DNA of 64,000 nt, taken from positions 186,001-250,000 of the forward strand of contig CAWHNO010000015.1 in assembly GCA_963830725.1 (NCBI GenBank). Reading direction: 5' to 3'. Below the pieces are notes generated by a model. That model did no database searches. It was not told where the DNA came from and worked only from the letters and a program-made list of their open reading frames with translations. How positions within the stretch are numbered: the stretch's first letter is position 1; each line of letters begins with the position of its first letter. Shown here in pieces: positions 41,427 through 50,753 of the stretch. A program made the translations under genes and the position numbers. Source of the stretch: DASSUW01 sp963830725. Its GTDB lineage: Bacteria > Actinomycetota > Thermoleophilia > Solirubrobacterales > Solirubrobacteraceae.

Positions 41427-42541
41427 CACTCCTTCATGCGCGCCGAGACGAGCACGTCGTCGGCGACCCGCTCGCAGTCGAGCGTGAGCGCGCGGGTCGC
41501 CTCGGCGATCCGCTCGACGCCCTCGCCCTCGAGCGGGTCGCGCGCGTGCGAGCCGCCGAGCACGACGGGCGCGAGGAACAGCCGGATCTCGTCGACCTCG
41601 CCGGCGTCCAGGAACGCGCCGGCCAGGTGCGGGCCGCCCTCGAGCAGGATCGAGGTGATGCCGGCCGCGCCGATCTGGCTGAGCGCGTTGCGCACGCGCG
41701 CCGGCTCGTTCTCGCCCGTCGCGACGATGACGTCGGCGCCGGCGACCTCGAGCGCGTCGGCGGCCAGCCGCGGCGCGGCGCGCGAGATGACGACGGTCAG
41801 CTGCTGCTCGGCGGCTCCGCGCACCAGCTGGGAGTCGAGCGGCAGCCGCGCCTCGGAGTCGAACACGATCCGCCGCGGCTGGCGGTGGACGCCTTCGACG
41901 CGTGCGGTGAGCAGCGGGTCGTCGGCCAGCGCGGTGCCGATGCCGACCGCCACCGCGTCGCACTCGGCGCGCCAGTGGTGGGCGAGCCGGCGCGAGGCCT
42001 CGCCGGAGATCCACTTCGAGTCCCCGGTGCGGGTGGCGACCTTGCCGTCGAGCGTCATCGCCGACTTGAAGAGCACGTACGGCCGGCCGGTGCGGGCGTG
42101 CTTGCGGAACGGCTGGTTCAGCAGCCGCGCCTTGGCGGCCAGCTCGCCGCCTGCCACCACCACCTCGACGCCCTCGTCGCGCAGGATGCCGAGGCCGCGG
42201 CCGGCCGCCTTCTCGGTCGGGTCGTCGGAGCCGACGACCACGCGGGCGATGCCGGCGTCCAGGATCGCGTCCGTGCACGGCGGCGTCTGGCCGCGATGGC
42301 AGCACGGCTCGAGCGACACGTACAGCGTCGCCCCGTGCGTATCGGCGCTGCAGGCGGCCAGCGCCTCGCGCTCGGCGTGCAGCTTGCCGTAGGCGGTGTG
42401 GAAGCCCTCGCCGAGGACCTCGCCGTCCTTGACCACCACCGCGCCGACGAGCGGGTTCGGCGTCGTGCGCCCGCGCCCGCCCTCGGCGAGCTCGATCGCG
42501 CGGGCGAGATGGACGACGTCGGTCTGGAGCAGTGTGGGCAC
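41423..42541 (-). CDS. ribD: Bifunctional riboflavin deaminase/reductase RibD
   Basis: RibD deaminates and reduces the pyrimidine intermediate of riboflavin synthesis. Residues 1-145 form the deaminase with the zinc motifs HAEREALAAC and SLEPCCHRGQTPPCTDAI. Residues 146-372 are the reductase (MTLDGKVATRTGDSKWISGE, GITSILLEGGPHLAGAFLDA). GTG 42541 begins the operon ribD-ribE-ribBA-ribH with overlapping junctions. No FMN riboswitch is present in the short leader. Confidence 0.95.
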   Translation of the reverse strand: MPTLLQTDVVHLARAIELAEGGRGRTTPNPLVGAVVVKDGEVLGEGFHTAYGKLHAEREALAACSADTHGATLYVSLEPCCHRGQTPPCTDAILDAGIARVVVGSDDPTEKAAGRGLGILRDEGVEVVVAGGELAAKARLLNQPFRKHARTGRPYVLFKSAMTLDGKVATRTGDSKWISGEASRRLAHHWRAECDAVAVGIGTALADDPLLTARVEGVHRQPRRIVFDSEARLPLDSQLVRGAAEQQLTVVISRAAPRLAADALEVAGADVIVATGENEPARVRNALSQIGAAGITSILLEGGPHLAGAFLDAGEVDEIRLFLAPVVLGGSHARDPLEGEGVERIAEATRALTLDCERVADDVLVSARMKEW

Positions 42542-42570
42542 GGTCTCTCAGAAGAATATTGATGATGATT

Positions 42571-42611
42571 TCGCCAACCGCCCGAACGGCGAGGCGGCGG
42601 TCGGTTGGCGA
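42571..42611. terminator. Hairpin between the GT39 gene and ribD
   Basis: TCGCCAACCG (42571-42580) pairs perfectly with CGGTTGGCGA (42602-42611), with GC-rich bases between. On the minus strand the AT-rich run AATCATCATCAATATT follows the stem. It probably ends the upstream transcript or folds in the ribD leader; the AT-rich bases could also hold the ribD promoter. Confidence 0.5.
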
Positions 42612-42613
42612 CG

Positions 42614-44221
42614 TTACGTGCAATCGCGCAGTTTGTAGATAACGACCTCCGGCCCCGGCCGCTCGTAGTCGAGCGGATAGCTGTTGAACGAGAAGTCGAA
42701 CGAGAAGCTTCTCACCGGCTCGTCGCCGAGAGGGCCGACGCGGTGGACCACGTCGGCGCGGCGCCTGAGCTCGTCGTAGTAGGCAATCGCCTTCGGCACC
42801 TCCTGCGGCTCGGTCAGAGCGCGGCCGTACTGCGTCGAGCCGGTCACCACGTGGCAGTAGCCGGCGCGCGCGTAGCGGTCGAGCAGGCTGGTGCGCAGCG
42901 TCCGCTCGAAGTCCTCGAGCTTGATCACCCGGCCGCGGAAGCGCGACGTCGGCCACTTGATCCAGCGGTTGCCGGTGCCGGTGGCCGCCGACGGGCGTCC
43001 GGTGTCCATCGCCCACTGGTCGGGCGCGATCGGCTCGATGACCACGCGGTCGCCCTCGGGGATGCTGTCGACCATCCAGGCCCGCGCCAGCGCGCGGGTG
43101 TCGTCGCGCGCCAGCACGACGTCGTTGTGGATCGAGTACACCAGCCCCTGCGCGCAGAGCAGCGCGCCGGCCAGCACCACGGGCCACGTCCGCCCGGCGC
43201 GCAGGCGCGAGGCGGCCTCCACCGCGGCCCACGCGGCGAGCAGGCAGAGCAGCGGGTAGATCGGCAGCAGCCAGCGGGCGAAGAAGCGGTCCTGGGCGCC
43301 CATGAAGAGCAGGAACACGAGCGGCGCGGGCACCAGCACGAGCGCCATCCGCCGGTCCCGCAGCGACAGGCCCACGGCGCCGGCCGCGGCGGCGATCGCG
43401 GGCAGCCAGCCCAGCCCCCAGGTCAGCGTCGCGAGGTAGTAGAGATGGCCGCTGTCGCCGACCAGCCCGAGCTTGCCGCCGCCGTCGCTCGACGCCTGCG
43501 ACTGCTCGGCGAGGCCCGCGCGGAAGCTCTCCACGTCGAGCAGCGCGTAGGGGTTGGCGACCAGGAACCCCGCGACGGCCAGCGCGCCGGCCAGCGCCAA
43601 CCCGCGCAGGCGGTTCTCGCGCGCGGCGGCGAGCAGGCACAGCAGGACGATGCCCGCGGTGTACTTGGTGGCGCAGGCGACGCCGAGCGCGGCCCCGGCG
43701 AGCGCGTAGTCCGCCGGCCGGCCCGTCCGATAGACGCCGGCGATGCCGACCAGGCTCAGGCACAGCGGCGCCAGCGCCGGCACGTCGTTGACGGCCAGGT
43801 GCGCATAGTGGACCGGCAGGAACGCGACCGCCAGCAGCGCGCCGGCCACGAGCCCGACGCGCAGGTCGAACAGCCGCCGGCCGGCCCACACGAGGAAGCC
43901 GACCGCCGCCGCGCCGAGCACGGCCGACAGCGCGCGCGCGAGCGTGAAGACGCTGCCGGGATCTGCGGCGAAGGCGTCCCCGAGCGCCTCGCGCCCGCCC
44001 CAGCGCGCCCAGAAGGCCGCGTGCAGGAGGTAGGTGAAGGCGGGCGGGTTGATGAAGTAGCCCGGGTTCAGCGAGTGGCCGAACATCCCGATCGCGCGCG
44101 GCACGAAGTGCGCGTTCTCGTCGGCGTTGAAGACGTACGGCAGCCCGTGGTCGATCCCCCACAGGCGGAGCGCGAGCGCGCCGATCAGCAGCGCGGCGAC
44201 GCCGGCGCTAGCAGCGCGCAT
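42614..44221 (-). CDS. GT39-family membrane glycosyltransferase (PMT/ArnT-like)
   Basis: The 535-residue protein has about eleven membrane segments. The loop after the first one holds GIDHGLPYVFNADENAHFVP with the acidic residues expected for the catalytic site, and FINPPAFTYLLHAAFWARWG follows, typical of GT39. A soluble C-terminal region from about residue 380 has IEPIAPDQWAMDTGRP. The family uses polyprenyl-phosphate sugars on the outer face. Start ATG 44221 overlaps the preceding gene by 14 bases. Substrate unknown. Confidence 0.75.
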   Translation of the reverse strand: MRAASAGVAALLIGALALRLWGIDHGLPYVFNADENAHFVPRAIGMFGHSLNPGYFINPPAFTYLLHAAFWARWGGREALGDAFAADPGSVFTLARALSAVLGAAAVGFLVWAGRRLFDLRVGLVAGALLAVAFLPVHYAHLAVNDVPALAPLCLSLVGIAGVYRTGRPADYALAGAALGVACATKYTAGIVLLCLLAAARENRLRGLALAGALAVAGFLVANPYALLDVESFRAGLAEQSQASSDGGGKLGLVGDSGHLYYLATLTWGLGWLPAIAAAAGAVGLSLRDRRMALVLVPAPLVFLLFMGAQDRFFARWLLPIYPLLCLLAAWAAVEAASRLRAGRTWPVVLAGALLCAQGLVYSIHNDVVLARDDTRALARAWMVDSIPEGDRVVIEPIAPDQWAMDTGRPSAATGTGNRWIKWPTSRFRGRVIKLEDFERTLRTSLLDRYARAGYCHVVTGSTQYGRALTEPQEVPKAIAYYDELRRRADVVHRVGPLGDEPVRSFSFDFSFNSYPLDYERPGPEVVIYKLRDCT

Positions 44222-45675
44222 AGGCGGCGTAGAAGTCGCCTGTCTCCACGAGCGGCCAGCCGGCCGGCGGCGATTGGATGAGCGGCGAGTCGGTGTCGTT
44301 GCTCCAGGCGTGCTTGAACACCGCGAAGCGGCTCGTGACCACCAGCGCGACACCGCGACGTGGTCGGCGCTCGCCGGGGTCCGCGCGCGGGATCACGCGG
44401 CCGGCGGGCGCGCCGAGGATCCAGCGCGCGTCGGGCACCAGCTTGTGGTTGGGCACGGTGAGCGGGCCGCAGCGCAGGCCCTCCTGCACCGCGGGCGACT
44501 CCAGCACGCGCACGAGGTCGTCGTGCGCGGCGCCGCGGAAGGTCAACTCGGAGTCGAAGTAGTCGAGCCGGACCTGGGTGACGGTGAACACGATGCCGAA
44601 GAGCACCAGCGTCGCCGATCCGGCCATCCACCACGTGCGCACCGGGCCCGGCTGCAGCATCGTGAAGCCGCCGAGGAACACGCCGGCGAACACGAGCAGG
44701 GCGACGGCCGCGATCGCCAGGTAGCGCTCGATGACCGACGCGCCGGCGACGCCGATCAGGACGAACGTCCCGACCCCGGAGACGAACAGCGCGAGCGGCA
44801 CCGCCGCCCGCCGCGGCGACAGCGCGAGCGCCAGCAGCAGCCCGCCGCCGGCGGCGAGCAGCGACCGGCAGCTTGACGATCAGGTTCAGAAAGCCGGGGA
44901 TGGCGGTCGGCAGCTCGGCCAGCGAGCGCTGGCGCCCGAGATCCTCGGCCGAGCCGCTCGTATAGAGGAGCGAGAACAGCGGGTCGCCGGTCACCGCGAA
45001 ATCCACCAGCGTCCAGACGAGCGGGCCGAGCGCGGCCAGCGCGGCGTAGATCGCCCGCTGCCGCCACGTCGCCCGCCACGCGACCCAGAGCCAGTACAAG
45101 CCTGCCAGCACCCACGCCTCCGGGCGCAGCATGCCGGCGAGCGCCAGCAGCACCAGGACGGCGGTTCCGCGGCGCGGCCGGCGCGCCTCGAGCACGGCCG
45201 CCCACATCACGAGCGCCATGTACGGGATGTCGATGTAGCCGCGGGCGGCGAGGAACCCGAAGTCGAAGCGCGTGAGGACCAGTACGGCCGCGATCCCGCC
45301 CACCAACGGAGTGAACGCGACCTGGCCGAGCCGGTACACGCCCCAGACCAGCCACAGGAAGGAGGCGAAGATGAGCGCGATCCAGAGCCGGTCGCCGACC
45401 TCGCCGAACAGCGACAGCACCGCACCGGCGGCGATCGCCAGCGGATGCTCGGTGGGCACGCGGAAGCCCTCGAAGCCCGGCTTCGTGAGGTCCAGGATCT
45501 CCTGCCCCCACAGCAGCGAGTAGTACGAGTCGTAGTTGGGGTACGTGGGGTAGACGAAGAAGCCGATGGCGAAGGCCAGGCAGAGCAGACCGAACGCGAC
45601 GCGCGCGATCGTCTCGGCGTCGAGCGAGCGCACGCGGGCGATCCCCCGGCGCTGGGTGAGCGTCAGGCCTTCCAT
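44208..45675 (-). CDS. GT39-like membrane glycosyltransferase, frameshifted
   Basis: This multi-pass protein begins MEGLTLTQRRGIARVRSLDA, then a membrane segment and the loop YPTYPNYDSYYSLLWGQEIL, typical of polyprenyl-sugar transferases. RFDFGFLAARGYIDIPYMAL follows. The frame breaks near 44870, after FLNLIVKLPV; one extra base puts the last 190 residues (PLALFVSGVGTFVLIGVAGA to GDFYAAYARC) in another frame. Without it the protein is about 488 residues. Its ATG is divergent from the GT2 gene at 45721. Confidence 0.75.
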
Positions 45676-45720
45676 GGGCGGTTACAGGATGACGAGGCGA
45701 TACCGTCTTACCGCGCGCTC

Positions 45721-46776
45721 ATGAAACTGATCATCCAGATCCCGTGCCTGGACGAGGAGCAGACGCTCCCCGTCACGCTGGCCGATCTGCCCCGTGAGTT
45801 GCCGGGCTTCGACGCCGTCGAGTGGCTGGTCATCGACGACGGGTCGACCGACCAGACCGTCGAGGTGGCGCGGACGCACGGCGTCGACCACATCGTCCGG
45901 CTCACGAACAACAAGGGGCTCGCCTCGAGCTTCCAGGCCGGGCTCGACGCGGCGCTCAAGCTCGGCGCCGACGTGATCGTCAACACGGACGCCGACAACC
46001 AGTACCACGGGCCCGACATCGAGCGGCTCGTGGCGCCGATCCTGGCCGGCGACGCCGACATGGTGGTCGGCGACCGCGAGGTCGCCGGCATCGAGCACTT
46101 CTCGGCGCCCAAGAAGCTGCTGCAGCGGCTCGGCTCGTGGGTCGTGCGCCAGGCCTCGCAGACCTCGGTCCCGGACACCACGTCGGGCTTCCGCGCCTAC
46201 AACCGCGAGGCCGCGCTCGCCATGCAGGTCGTGTCCAAGTTCACGTACACGCTGGAGACGATCATCCAGGCGGGCAAGATGACGGTCGCGGTCGACCACG
46301 TGCCCGTGCGGACCAACCCGAAGCTGCGCGAGTCGCGGCTGTTCCCGTCGATGTGGACGTACATCCGCCGCAACGGCGTCTCGATCTTCCGCATCTACGC
46401 GATGTACGAGCCGCTGCGCGTGTTCATGACCGCGGCGCTGCTGGTCGGCGTCGCGGCGCTCTTCGTGTGGGGCCGCTTCGCGTACTTCTTCCTGCAGGGC
46501 GACGGCGCCGGCCACGTCCAGTCGCTGATCCTCGGCGCCGTGCTGTTCAACGCCGCGATGGTGCTGGCCGCGCTCGGCGTGATCGGCGACCTCCTGTCCG
46601 GCCAGCGGATCACCCTCCAGCGCATCTTCGAGCGCGTGCGCCGCGTCGAGCTCGAGCTCGGCGTGCCGCCCTCGCATTACGAGCCGGGCGCGCCCGACAG
46701 CGGCCGCGAGCCGACCACGGGCGCGCGAGCCGGCGGCCACGGCAAGACCGAGGAGCGCGAGGCGCTGAAGCTGTGA
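45721..46776 (+). CDS. GT2-family glycosyltransferase with C-terminal membrane anchor
   Basis: The 351-residue protein starts with a GT-A catalytic domain: IIQIPCLDEEQTLPVTLADL, WLVIDDGSTDQTVEVARTHG, VNTDADNQYHGPDIERLV and TTSGFRAYNREAALAMQVV. Two membrane helices (LLVGVAALFVWGRFAYFFL and LGAVLFNAAMVLAALGVIG) and a disordered tail follow. This layout is that of polyprenyl-phosphate sugar synthases, which could make the lipid-linked donor for the GT39 enzymes nearby. Its stop overlaps the methyltransferase start (GTGA). Confidence 0.88.
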   Translation: MKLIIQIPCLDEEQTLPVTLADLPRELPGFDAVEWLVIDDGSTDQTVEVARTHGVDHIVRLTNNKGLASSFQAGLDAALKLGADVIVNTDADNQYHGPDIERLVAPILAGDADMVVGDREVAGIEHFSAPKKLLQRLGSWVVRQASQTSVPDTTSGFRAYNREAALAMQVVSKFTYTLETIIQAGKMTVAVDHVPVRTNPKLRESRLFPSMWTYIRRNGVSIFRIYAMYEPLRVFMTAALLVGVAALFVWGRFAYFFLQGDGAGHVQSLILGAVLFNAAMVLAALGVIGDLLSGQRITLQRIFERVRRVELELGVPPSHYEPGAPDSGREPTTGARAGGHGKTEEREALKL

Positions 46777-47396
46777 GCACGGTCACGCGCGACGCCGAAG
46801 GCACCGTCACCGGCAACACCTACGACAAGTACGGCTCCACGAACCCGGTCGTGAAGCGGCTGATGGCGGGCTTCGAGCGCACGCTCGACGAGCTCTTCGC
46901 CCGCGCCGCCCCGCGCTCGGTGCTCGACGTCGGCTGCGGCGAGGGCGTGCTCACGCACAAGTGGGCGCAGCGGCTCGACGGCCGCATCGTGGGCATCGAC
47001 CTCGAGGACCCCGCGATCCAGGCCGAGTGGGCAACGCGGCGCGCGCCGAACCTCGAGTACCGCGTCATGAAGGCCGAGCGGCTCCCGTTCGAGGAGGGCG
47101 AGTTCGGCCTCGCGGCCGCGATCGAGGTGCTCGAGCACGTGCCCGACCCCGAGCACACGGTGGCGCAGATGGCGCGTGTCGCCCGCGGCGGCCACCTGCT
47201 CGTCTCGGTCCCGCGCGAGCCGCTGTGGCGGGGACTGAACATCGCGCGCGGCGCGTACCTGCGCGACCTGGGGAACACGCCGGGCCACGTCAACCACTGG
47301 ACCAAGCAGGGCTTCGTGCGGCTCCTCGCGCGGCACGGCGAGGTCGTCGAGCGGCGCTCGCCGTTCCCGTGGACCATGCTGCTCGTGCGTGTCTAG
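46773..47396 (+). CDS. SAM-dependent methyltransferase (class I)
   Basis: The 207-residue protein has the SAM-binding motif SVLDVGCGEGVLTHKWAQR, the acidic strand end RIVGIDLEDPAIQAEW, and FGLAAAIEVLEHVPDPEHTV, all standard for class I enzymes. Position between a GT2 and a flippase suggests methylation of a glycan or lipid-linked sugar, as in capping of exopolysaccharides. The acceptor is unknown. GTG start, overlapped by four bases with the previous gene and eight with the next. Confidence 0.85.
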   Translation: MSTVTRDAEGTVTGNTYDKYGSTNPVVKRLMAGFERTLDELFARAAPRSVLDVGCGEGVLTHKWAQRLDGRIVGIDLEDPAIQAEWATRRAPNLEYRVMKAERLPFEEGEFGLAAAIEVLEHVPDPEHTVAQMARVARGGHLLVSVPREPLWRGLNIARGAYLRDLGNTPGHVNHWTKQGFVRLLARHGEVVERRSPFPWTMLLVRV

Positions 47397-48732
47397 CTAC
47401 GGGCGCGGCGCCCGGATCCTCTCGGTGGGGATCGCCACCACGGGCCTCGTCACGTTCGCCTACTTCTCGCTGGCCAGCCACTCGCTCAGCGAGGACGACT
47501 ACACGGGCGTGGCACTGCTGTGGTCGGTGCTGTTCCTGATCATCTCGATCATCTACCGGCCGGTGGAGCAGCTGCTCTCGCACACGATCGCGTCACGCCG
47601 GGCGCAGGGGCACGAGGGGCATCCGCTGCGGGTGCCGCTGATCATCCAGGCGAGCGCGGCCGGGGTGTTCCTCGTGCTGGCGCTGGCGCTGCGCGAGCCG
47701 ATCACCGACGACCTGTTCGACGGCTCGGACGAGCTGTATTGGGTGCTGGTCGTCGCAGTGCTCGCCTACGCGGCCAGCTACTTCGCGCGCGGCTGGCTCG
47801 CGGGCCACCAGCGCTTCGGCCTCTACGGCGGCCTCGTGCTGCTCGAGTCCTGCTCGCGCTGCCTGTTCGCCGTCGCCGTGGCGGTCGGCATCTTCTCGGG
47901 CCAGGGCGCGGTCGCGCTCGGCATCGCCGCCGCGCCGCTGGTCTCGCTGCTCGTGGTGCCATGGGCGATCGAGCACCGGGGCGCGCCCGAGGGCGAGCGC
48001 GGCTCGATGCGCGAGGGCGCGGGCTTCGCCGGCGCGGTGCTGGCGATCATGATCGCCGAGCAGGCGCTGCTCAACGGCCCGGTGATCGCGGTCGACGCGA
48101 CAGCGGCCGACGCGGCGCTGGCCGGCTTCGTGTTCAACGTCCTGCTGATCACGCGCGCGCCGCTGCAGCTCTTCCAGGCGATCCAGACCTCGCTCCTCCC
48201 CCACCTCTCCGGCATCACCGCGACGGGCGGCGGGCCGGAGTTCCGGCACGCGATCCGGGTGACCGTGCTCGCCATCGCCGGCTTCACCGCGGTGGTCGTG
48301 CTCGCGCTCGGCCTGATCGGCCCGTGGGCGATGGGCGTGCTGTTCGGCGGCGTCCACGAATACGGTCGCGCGGGCTTGATGCTCGTCGGGCTCGGCATGG
48401 GCTTCCACCTGACCGCCGGCACGCTCAACCAGGCCGCGCTCGCGCGCCGGCGCGGCGCGCAGGCCGCCGCGGCCTGGCTCGCCTCGGCCGCGCTGTTCCT
48501 GGGCTGGCTCCTGGTCACGCCGCTCGAGGACATGGTGCTGGCCGTCGAGATCGGCTACTGCGCCACGACCGCGCTGCTGGCCGTGGCGCTGTGGGTCATC
48601 GAAGCCGGCGCAGCTGCGCCCGGAACGTCCGCAGGGTCGAGCGCGTCTCGCCGCGGCGGCCCACCAGCGCCGAGTCCCAGCGCGGACGACGCTCCGGCGG
48701 CGCGAACCAGTGGTACAGGTAGATCCGGGTGA
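47389..48732 (+). CDS. Polysaccharide flippase-like membrane protein (MOP/Wzx type)
   Basis: The protein of about 447 residues has twelve or so membrane segments and the repeated pattern of MOP exporters. Useful landmarks are IISIIYRPVEQLLSHTIASR, SYFARGWLAGHQRFGLYGGL and LLITRAPLQLFQAIQTSLLP. It would move lipid-linked sugars across the membrane. It ends the three-gene operon GT2-methyltransferase-flippase. The last 137 bases overlap the convergent glycosidase-like gene, and the Ser/Pro-rich tail made there is likely unstructured. Confidence 0.8.
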   Translation: MSSYGRGARILSVGIATTGLVTFAYFSLASHSLSEDDYTGVALLWSVLFLIISIIYRPVEQLLSHTIASRRAQGHEGHPLRVPLIIQASAAGVFLVLALALREPITDDLFDGSDELYWVLVVAVLAYAASYFARGWLAGHQRFGLYGGLVLLESCSRCLFAVAVAVGIFSGQGAVALGIAAAPLVSLLVVPWAIEHRGAPEGERGSMREGAGFAGAVLAIMIAEQALLNGPVIAVDATAADAALAGFVFNVLLITRAPLQLFQAIQTSLLPHLSGITATGGGPEFRHAIRVTVLAIAGFTAVVVLALGLIGPWAMGVLFGGVHEYGRAGLMLVGLGMGFHLTAGTLNQAALARRRGAQAAAAWLASAALFLGWLLVTPLEDMVLAVEIGYCATTALLAVALWVIEAGAAAPGTSAGSSASRRGGPPAPSPSADDAPAARTSGTGRSG

Positions 48733-49498
48733 TCCGCTTGCGGTTGATACGCGCGAGGCTGAACACGTTGCGGATCGCCCGGACCGCGTTCTTGGGGTTG
48801 TAGCGGCTGACCTTGCGGCCGTCCACCCAGCGGTTGTAGATGCCGCCGGTCTCCGTGAACCACAGCTTGCCTCGGGTGATGCGCAGGATCTCGCGGGTGC
48901 CGCTCGTGCGGTGGCGGTTGGCGTCGATGTGGTTGTGGATCGCCCAGATCCGCACCGGATAGCGGGTCTTGCGCTTGAAGCGCTGGATCCACCACGTCAT
49001 GTTGGGCGCGTCGAGCACCGACGGCGCGGTGATCGTGCACTCCGGGCAGGTCCGGCGCATCGAGTTGTAGTAGCTGGCCGCCAGGCCCGGCTTCGTCCAC
49101 AGCGGCTGCGTGCCGTGATTGGCCTCGTTCCAGACCTGGAATTCGCGCAGGTGGGGATGCCGCTTGCGCAGCTTGCGGAACTCGCGGACGAACTGCAGCC
49201 GCGTCGGCGCCTTCAGCTCACGCCCGCGTCGGCGCGTGTGGTTGAAGGTGATGAGGACCTTGGCGCCCACCTCGCGCGCCTTGTGCACGAACTGGTCGAG
49301 CGCGACGATCTCCCAGTTGTTGCGGCTCAGCGCGTCCCACGACATCACGTAGCGCACGTGCGGGGCGTCGAGCGCCTTCCAGCGCTTGTCGTCGAACATC
49401 GCTGCGTTGTTCTCCCCGATGCCGACGGAGAGCTTGGCCGAAGCAGGGCCCGCCAGCCCGAGGACCAGCAGGGTGGTGAGAAGAACGAGGCGGGTCAT
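48596..49498 (-). CDS. Secreted glycoside hydrolase-like protein (clan GH-A type)
   Basis: The 300-residue protein has a signal peptide (LVLLTTLLVLGLAGPASA) and a mature domain like a TIM-barrel glycosidase. QVWNEANHGTQPLW holds a candidate acid/base Asn-Glu pair, and LWFTETGGIYNRW holds a candidate nucleophile Glu, the arrangement of clan GH-A. Substrate cannot be read. ATG 49498 is chosen because AAAGGA precedes it closely. Its position at the end of the sqdB strand run suggests trimming or remodelling of surface glycan. Confidence 0.6.
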   Translation of the reverse strand: MTRLVLLTTLLVLGLAGPASAKLSVGIGENNAAMFDDKRWKALDAPHVRYVMSWDALSRNNWEIVALDQFVHKAREVGAKVLITFNHTRRRGRELKAPTRLQFVREFRKLRKRHPHLREFQVWNEANHGTQPLWTKPGLAASYYNSMRRTCPECTITAPSVLDAPNMTWWIQRFKRKTRYPVRIWAIHNHIDANRHRTSGTREILRITRGKLWFTETGGIYNRWVDGRKVSRYNPKNAVRAIRNVFSLARINRKRITRIYLYHWFAPPERRPRWDSALVGRRGETRSTLRTFRAQLRRLR

Positions 49499-49536
49499 GA
49501 GTCCTTTCAACATCGGCAATGCGCGGAAAGTTGCGT

Positions 49537-50742
49537 CTAAGCGTGTGAAGCGGCGGCGGCCGAGAGCTGCTCGGCGTTGGCCTCGGCCTCGCCGGGGCGC
49601 CACTGCGTCTTGGGTGCGATGGCTCGCGAGATCACTCGGTCGCGATGGCGTTCGATGGTCGCCAGCATCGAGCGTACGAGCTCCTCGCCGAGGTAGTGCG
49701 GCTTGAGCCCGAGCTCTCTCAGCTTGGTGTTCGCCGCGTTGTAGTAGTGCTCCTCCTGCTCGACGCGCGGGTTGTCGAAGTGCTCGATCTCGACGTCGTA
49801 GCCGAGCTCGGCACCCGCCCGCTGCGCGAGCTCGGCGAGCTCGAGCACCGTGAACTGCTCGGTGAACTGGTTGAAGACGCGGAACTCGCCCCCCTGCGCG
49901 GGATTGGTCACGGCCAGTTCTACGCACTGCAGCGTGTCGCGGATGTTGAGGAAGCCGCGCGTCTGGCCGCCCTTGCCGTAAACGGTCAGCGGGTGGCCGA
50001 TCACGGCCTGCACGCAGAAGCGGTTGAGCGCGGTGCCGAAGATCTCGTCGTAGTCGAAGCGGGTACAGAGGCGCTCGTCGAGCGCGGTCTCCTCGGTCTC
50101 GATCCCGTACACGACGCCCTGGTTGAGGTCGGTCGCGCGCAGGCCCCAGATCCGGCAGGCGAAGTGGATGTTGTGCGAGTCGTGGACCTTGGACAGGTGG
50201 TACAGCGACCCGGGCGTCTTCGGGAAGGGCAGCACGTCGGTGCGGCCCTTGTGGTTGATCTCGATGAAGCCCTCTTCGATGTCGATGTTGGGCGTGCCGT
50301 ACTCGCCCATCGTCCCCAGCTTGACCAGGTGGCACTCGGGCACCCGGTCGCGCAGCGACCACAGCAGGTTGAGGTTGCCGATCACGTTCGTCTGCTGGGT
50401 CTCGACGGCGTGGCGGCGCGAGATCATCGAGTAGGGCGCCGACGGCTGCTCGCCGTAGTGGACCACCGTGTCCGGCAGCACCTCGGCCACCACGCGGTCC
50501 AGGAACTCGCCGTCCTCGATGTTGCCGACGAAGGCGTGGACGTCGCGCCCGGAGACCTCGCGCCAGGCGTCGATGCGGTCGGCGAGACCGTGGATCGGGG
50601 TCAGGGAGTCGGTTCCGTGCTCGTGATGCCAGCGGCGGCGGGCGAAGTTGTCGACGATGTAGACGTCGTGCCCACGGGCCGAGAATCGCATCGCCGTGGG
50701 CCACCCGAGGTAGCCATCGCCGCCGAGGATCAAGATACGCAT
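49537..50742 (-). CDS. sqdB: UDP-sulfoquinovose synthase
   Basis: SqdB joins sulfite to UDP-glucose to make UDP-sulfoquinovose, the sugar donor for sulfolipids. The 401-residue short-chain dehydrogenase-fold protein has GGDGYLGWPTAMRFSARGHD, NFARRRWHHEHGTDSLTPI, HYGEQPSAPYSMISRRHAVE, LGTMGEYGTPNIDIEEGFIE, the active-site YHLSKVHDSHNIHFACRIWG and GKGGQTRGFLNIRDTLQCVE. These are nearly unchanged from chloroplast and cyanobacterial SqdB. The minus-strand TAGGCT before it (50756-50751) gives a possible leaderless start. No SqdD/SqdX-type transferase is identified nearby, so the acceptor could be a lipid or a surface glycan. Confidence 0.94.
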   Translation of the reverse strand: MRILILGGDGYLGWPTAMRFSARGHDVYIVDNFARRRWHHEHGTDSLTPIHGLADRIDAWREVSGRDVHAFVGNIEDGEFLDRVVAEVLPDTVVHYGEQPSAPYSMISRRHAVETQQTNVIGNLNLLWSLRDRVPECHLVKLGTMGEYGTPNIDIEEGFIEINHKGRTDVLPFPKTPGSLYHLSKVHDSHNIHFACRIWGLRATDLNQGVVYGIETEETALDERLCTRFDYDEIFGTALNRFCVQAVIGHPLTVYGKGGQTRGFLNIRDTLQCVELAVTNPAQGGEFRVFNQFTEQFTVLELAELAQRAGAELGYDVEIEHFDNPRVEQEEHYYNAANTKLRELGLKPHYLGEELVRSMLATIERHRDRVISRAIAPKTQWRPGEAEANAEQLSAAAASHA

Positions 50743-50753
50743 GGCGGGGCAGC

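Noticed and set aside
42542..42613. FMN riboswitch before ribD
   Set aside because: The gap is only 72 bases, and no conserved FMN-aptamer core is visible.
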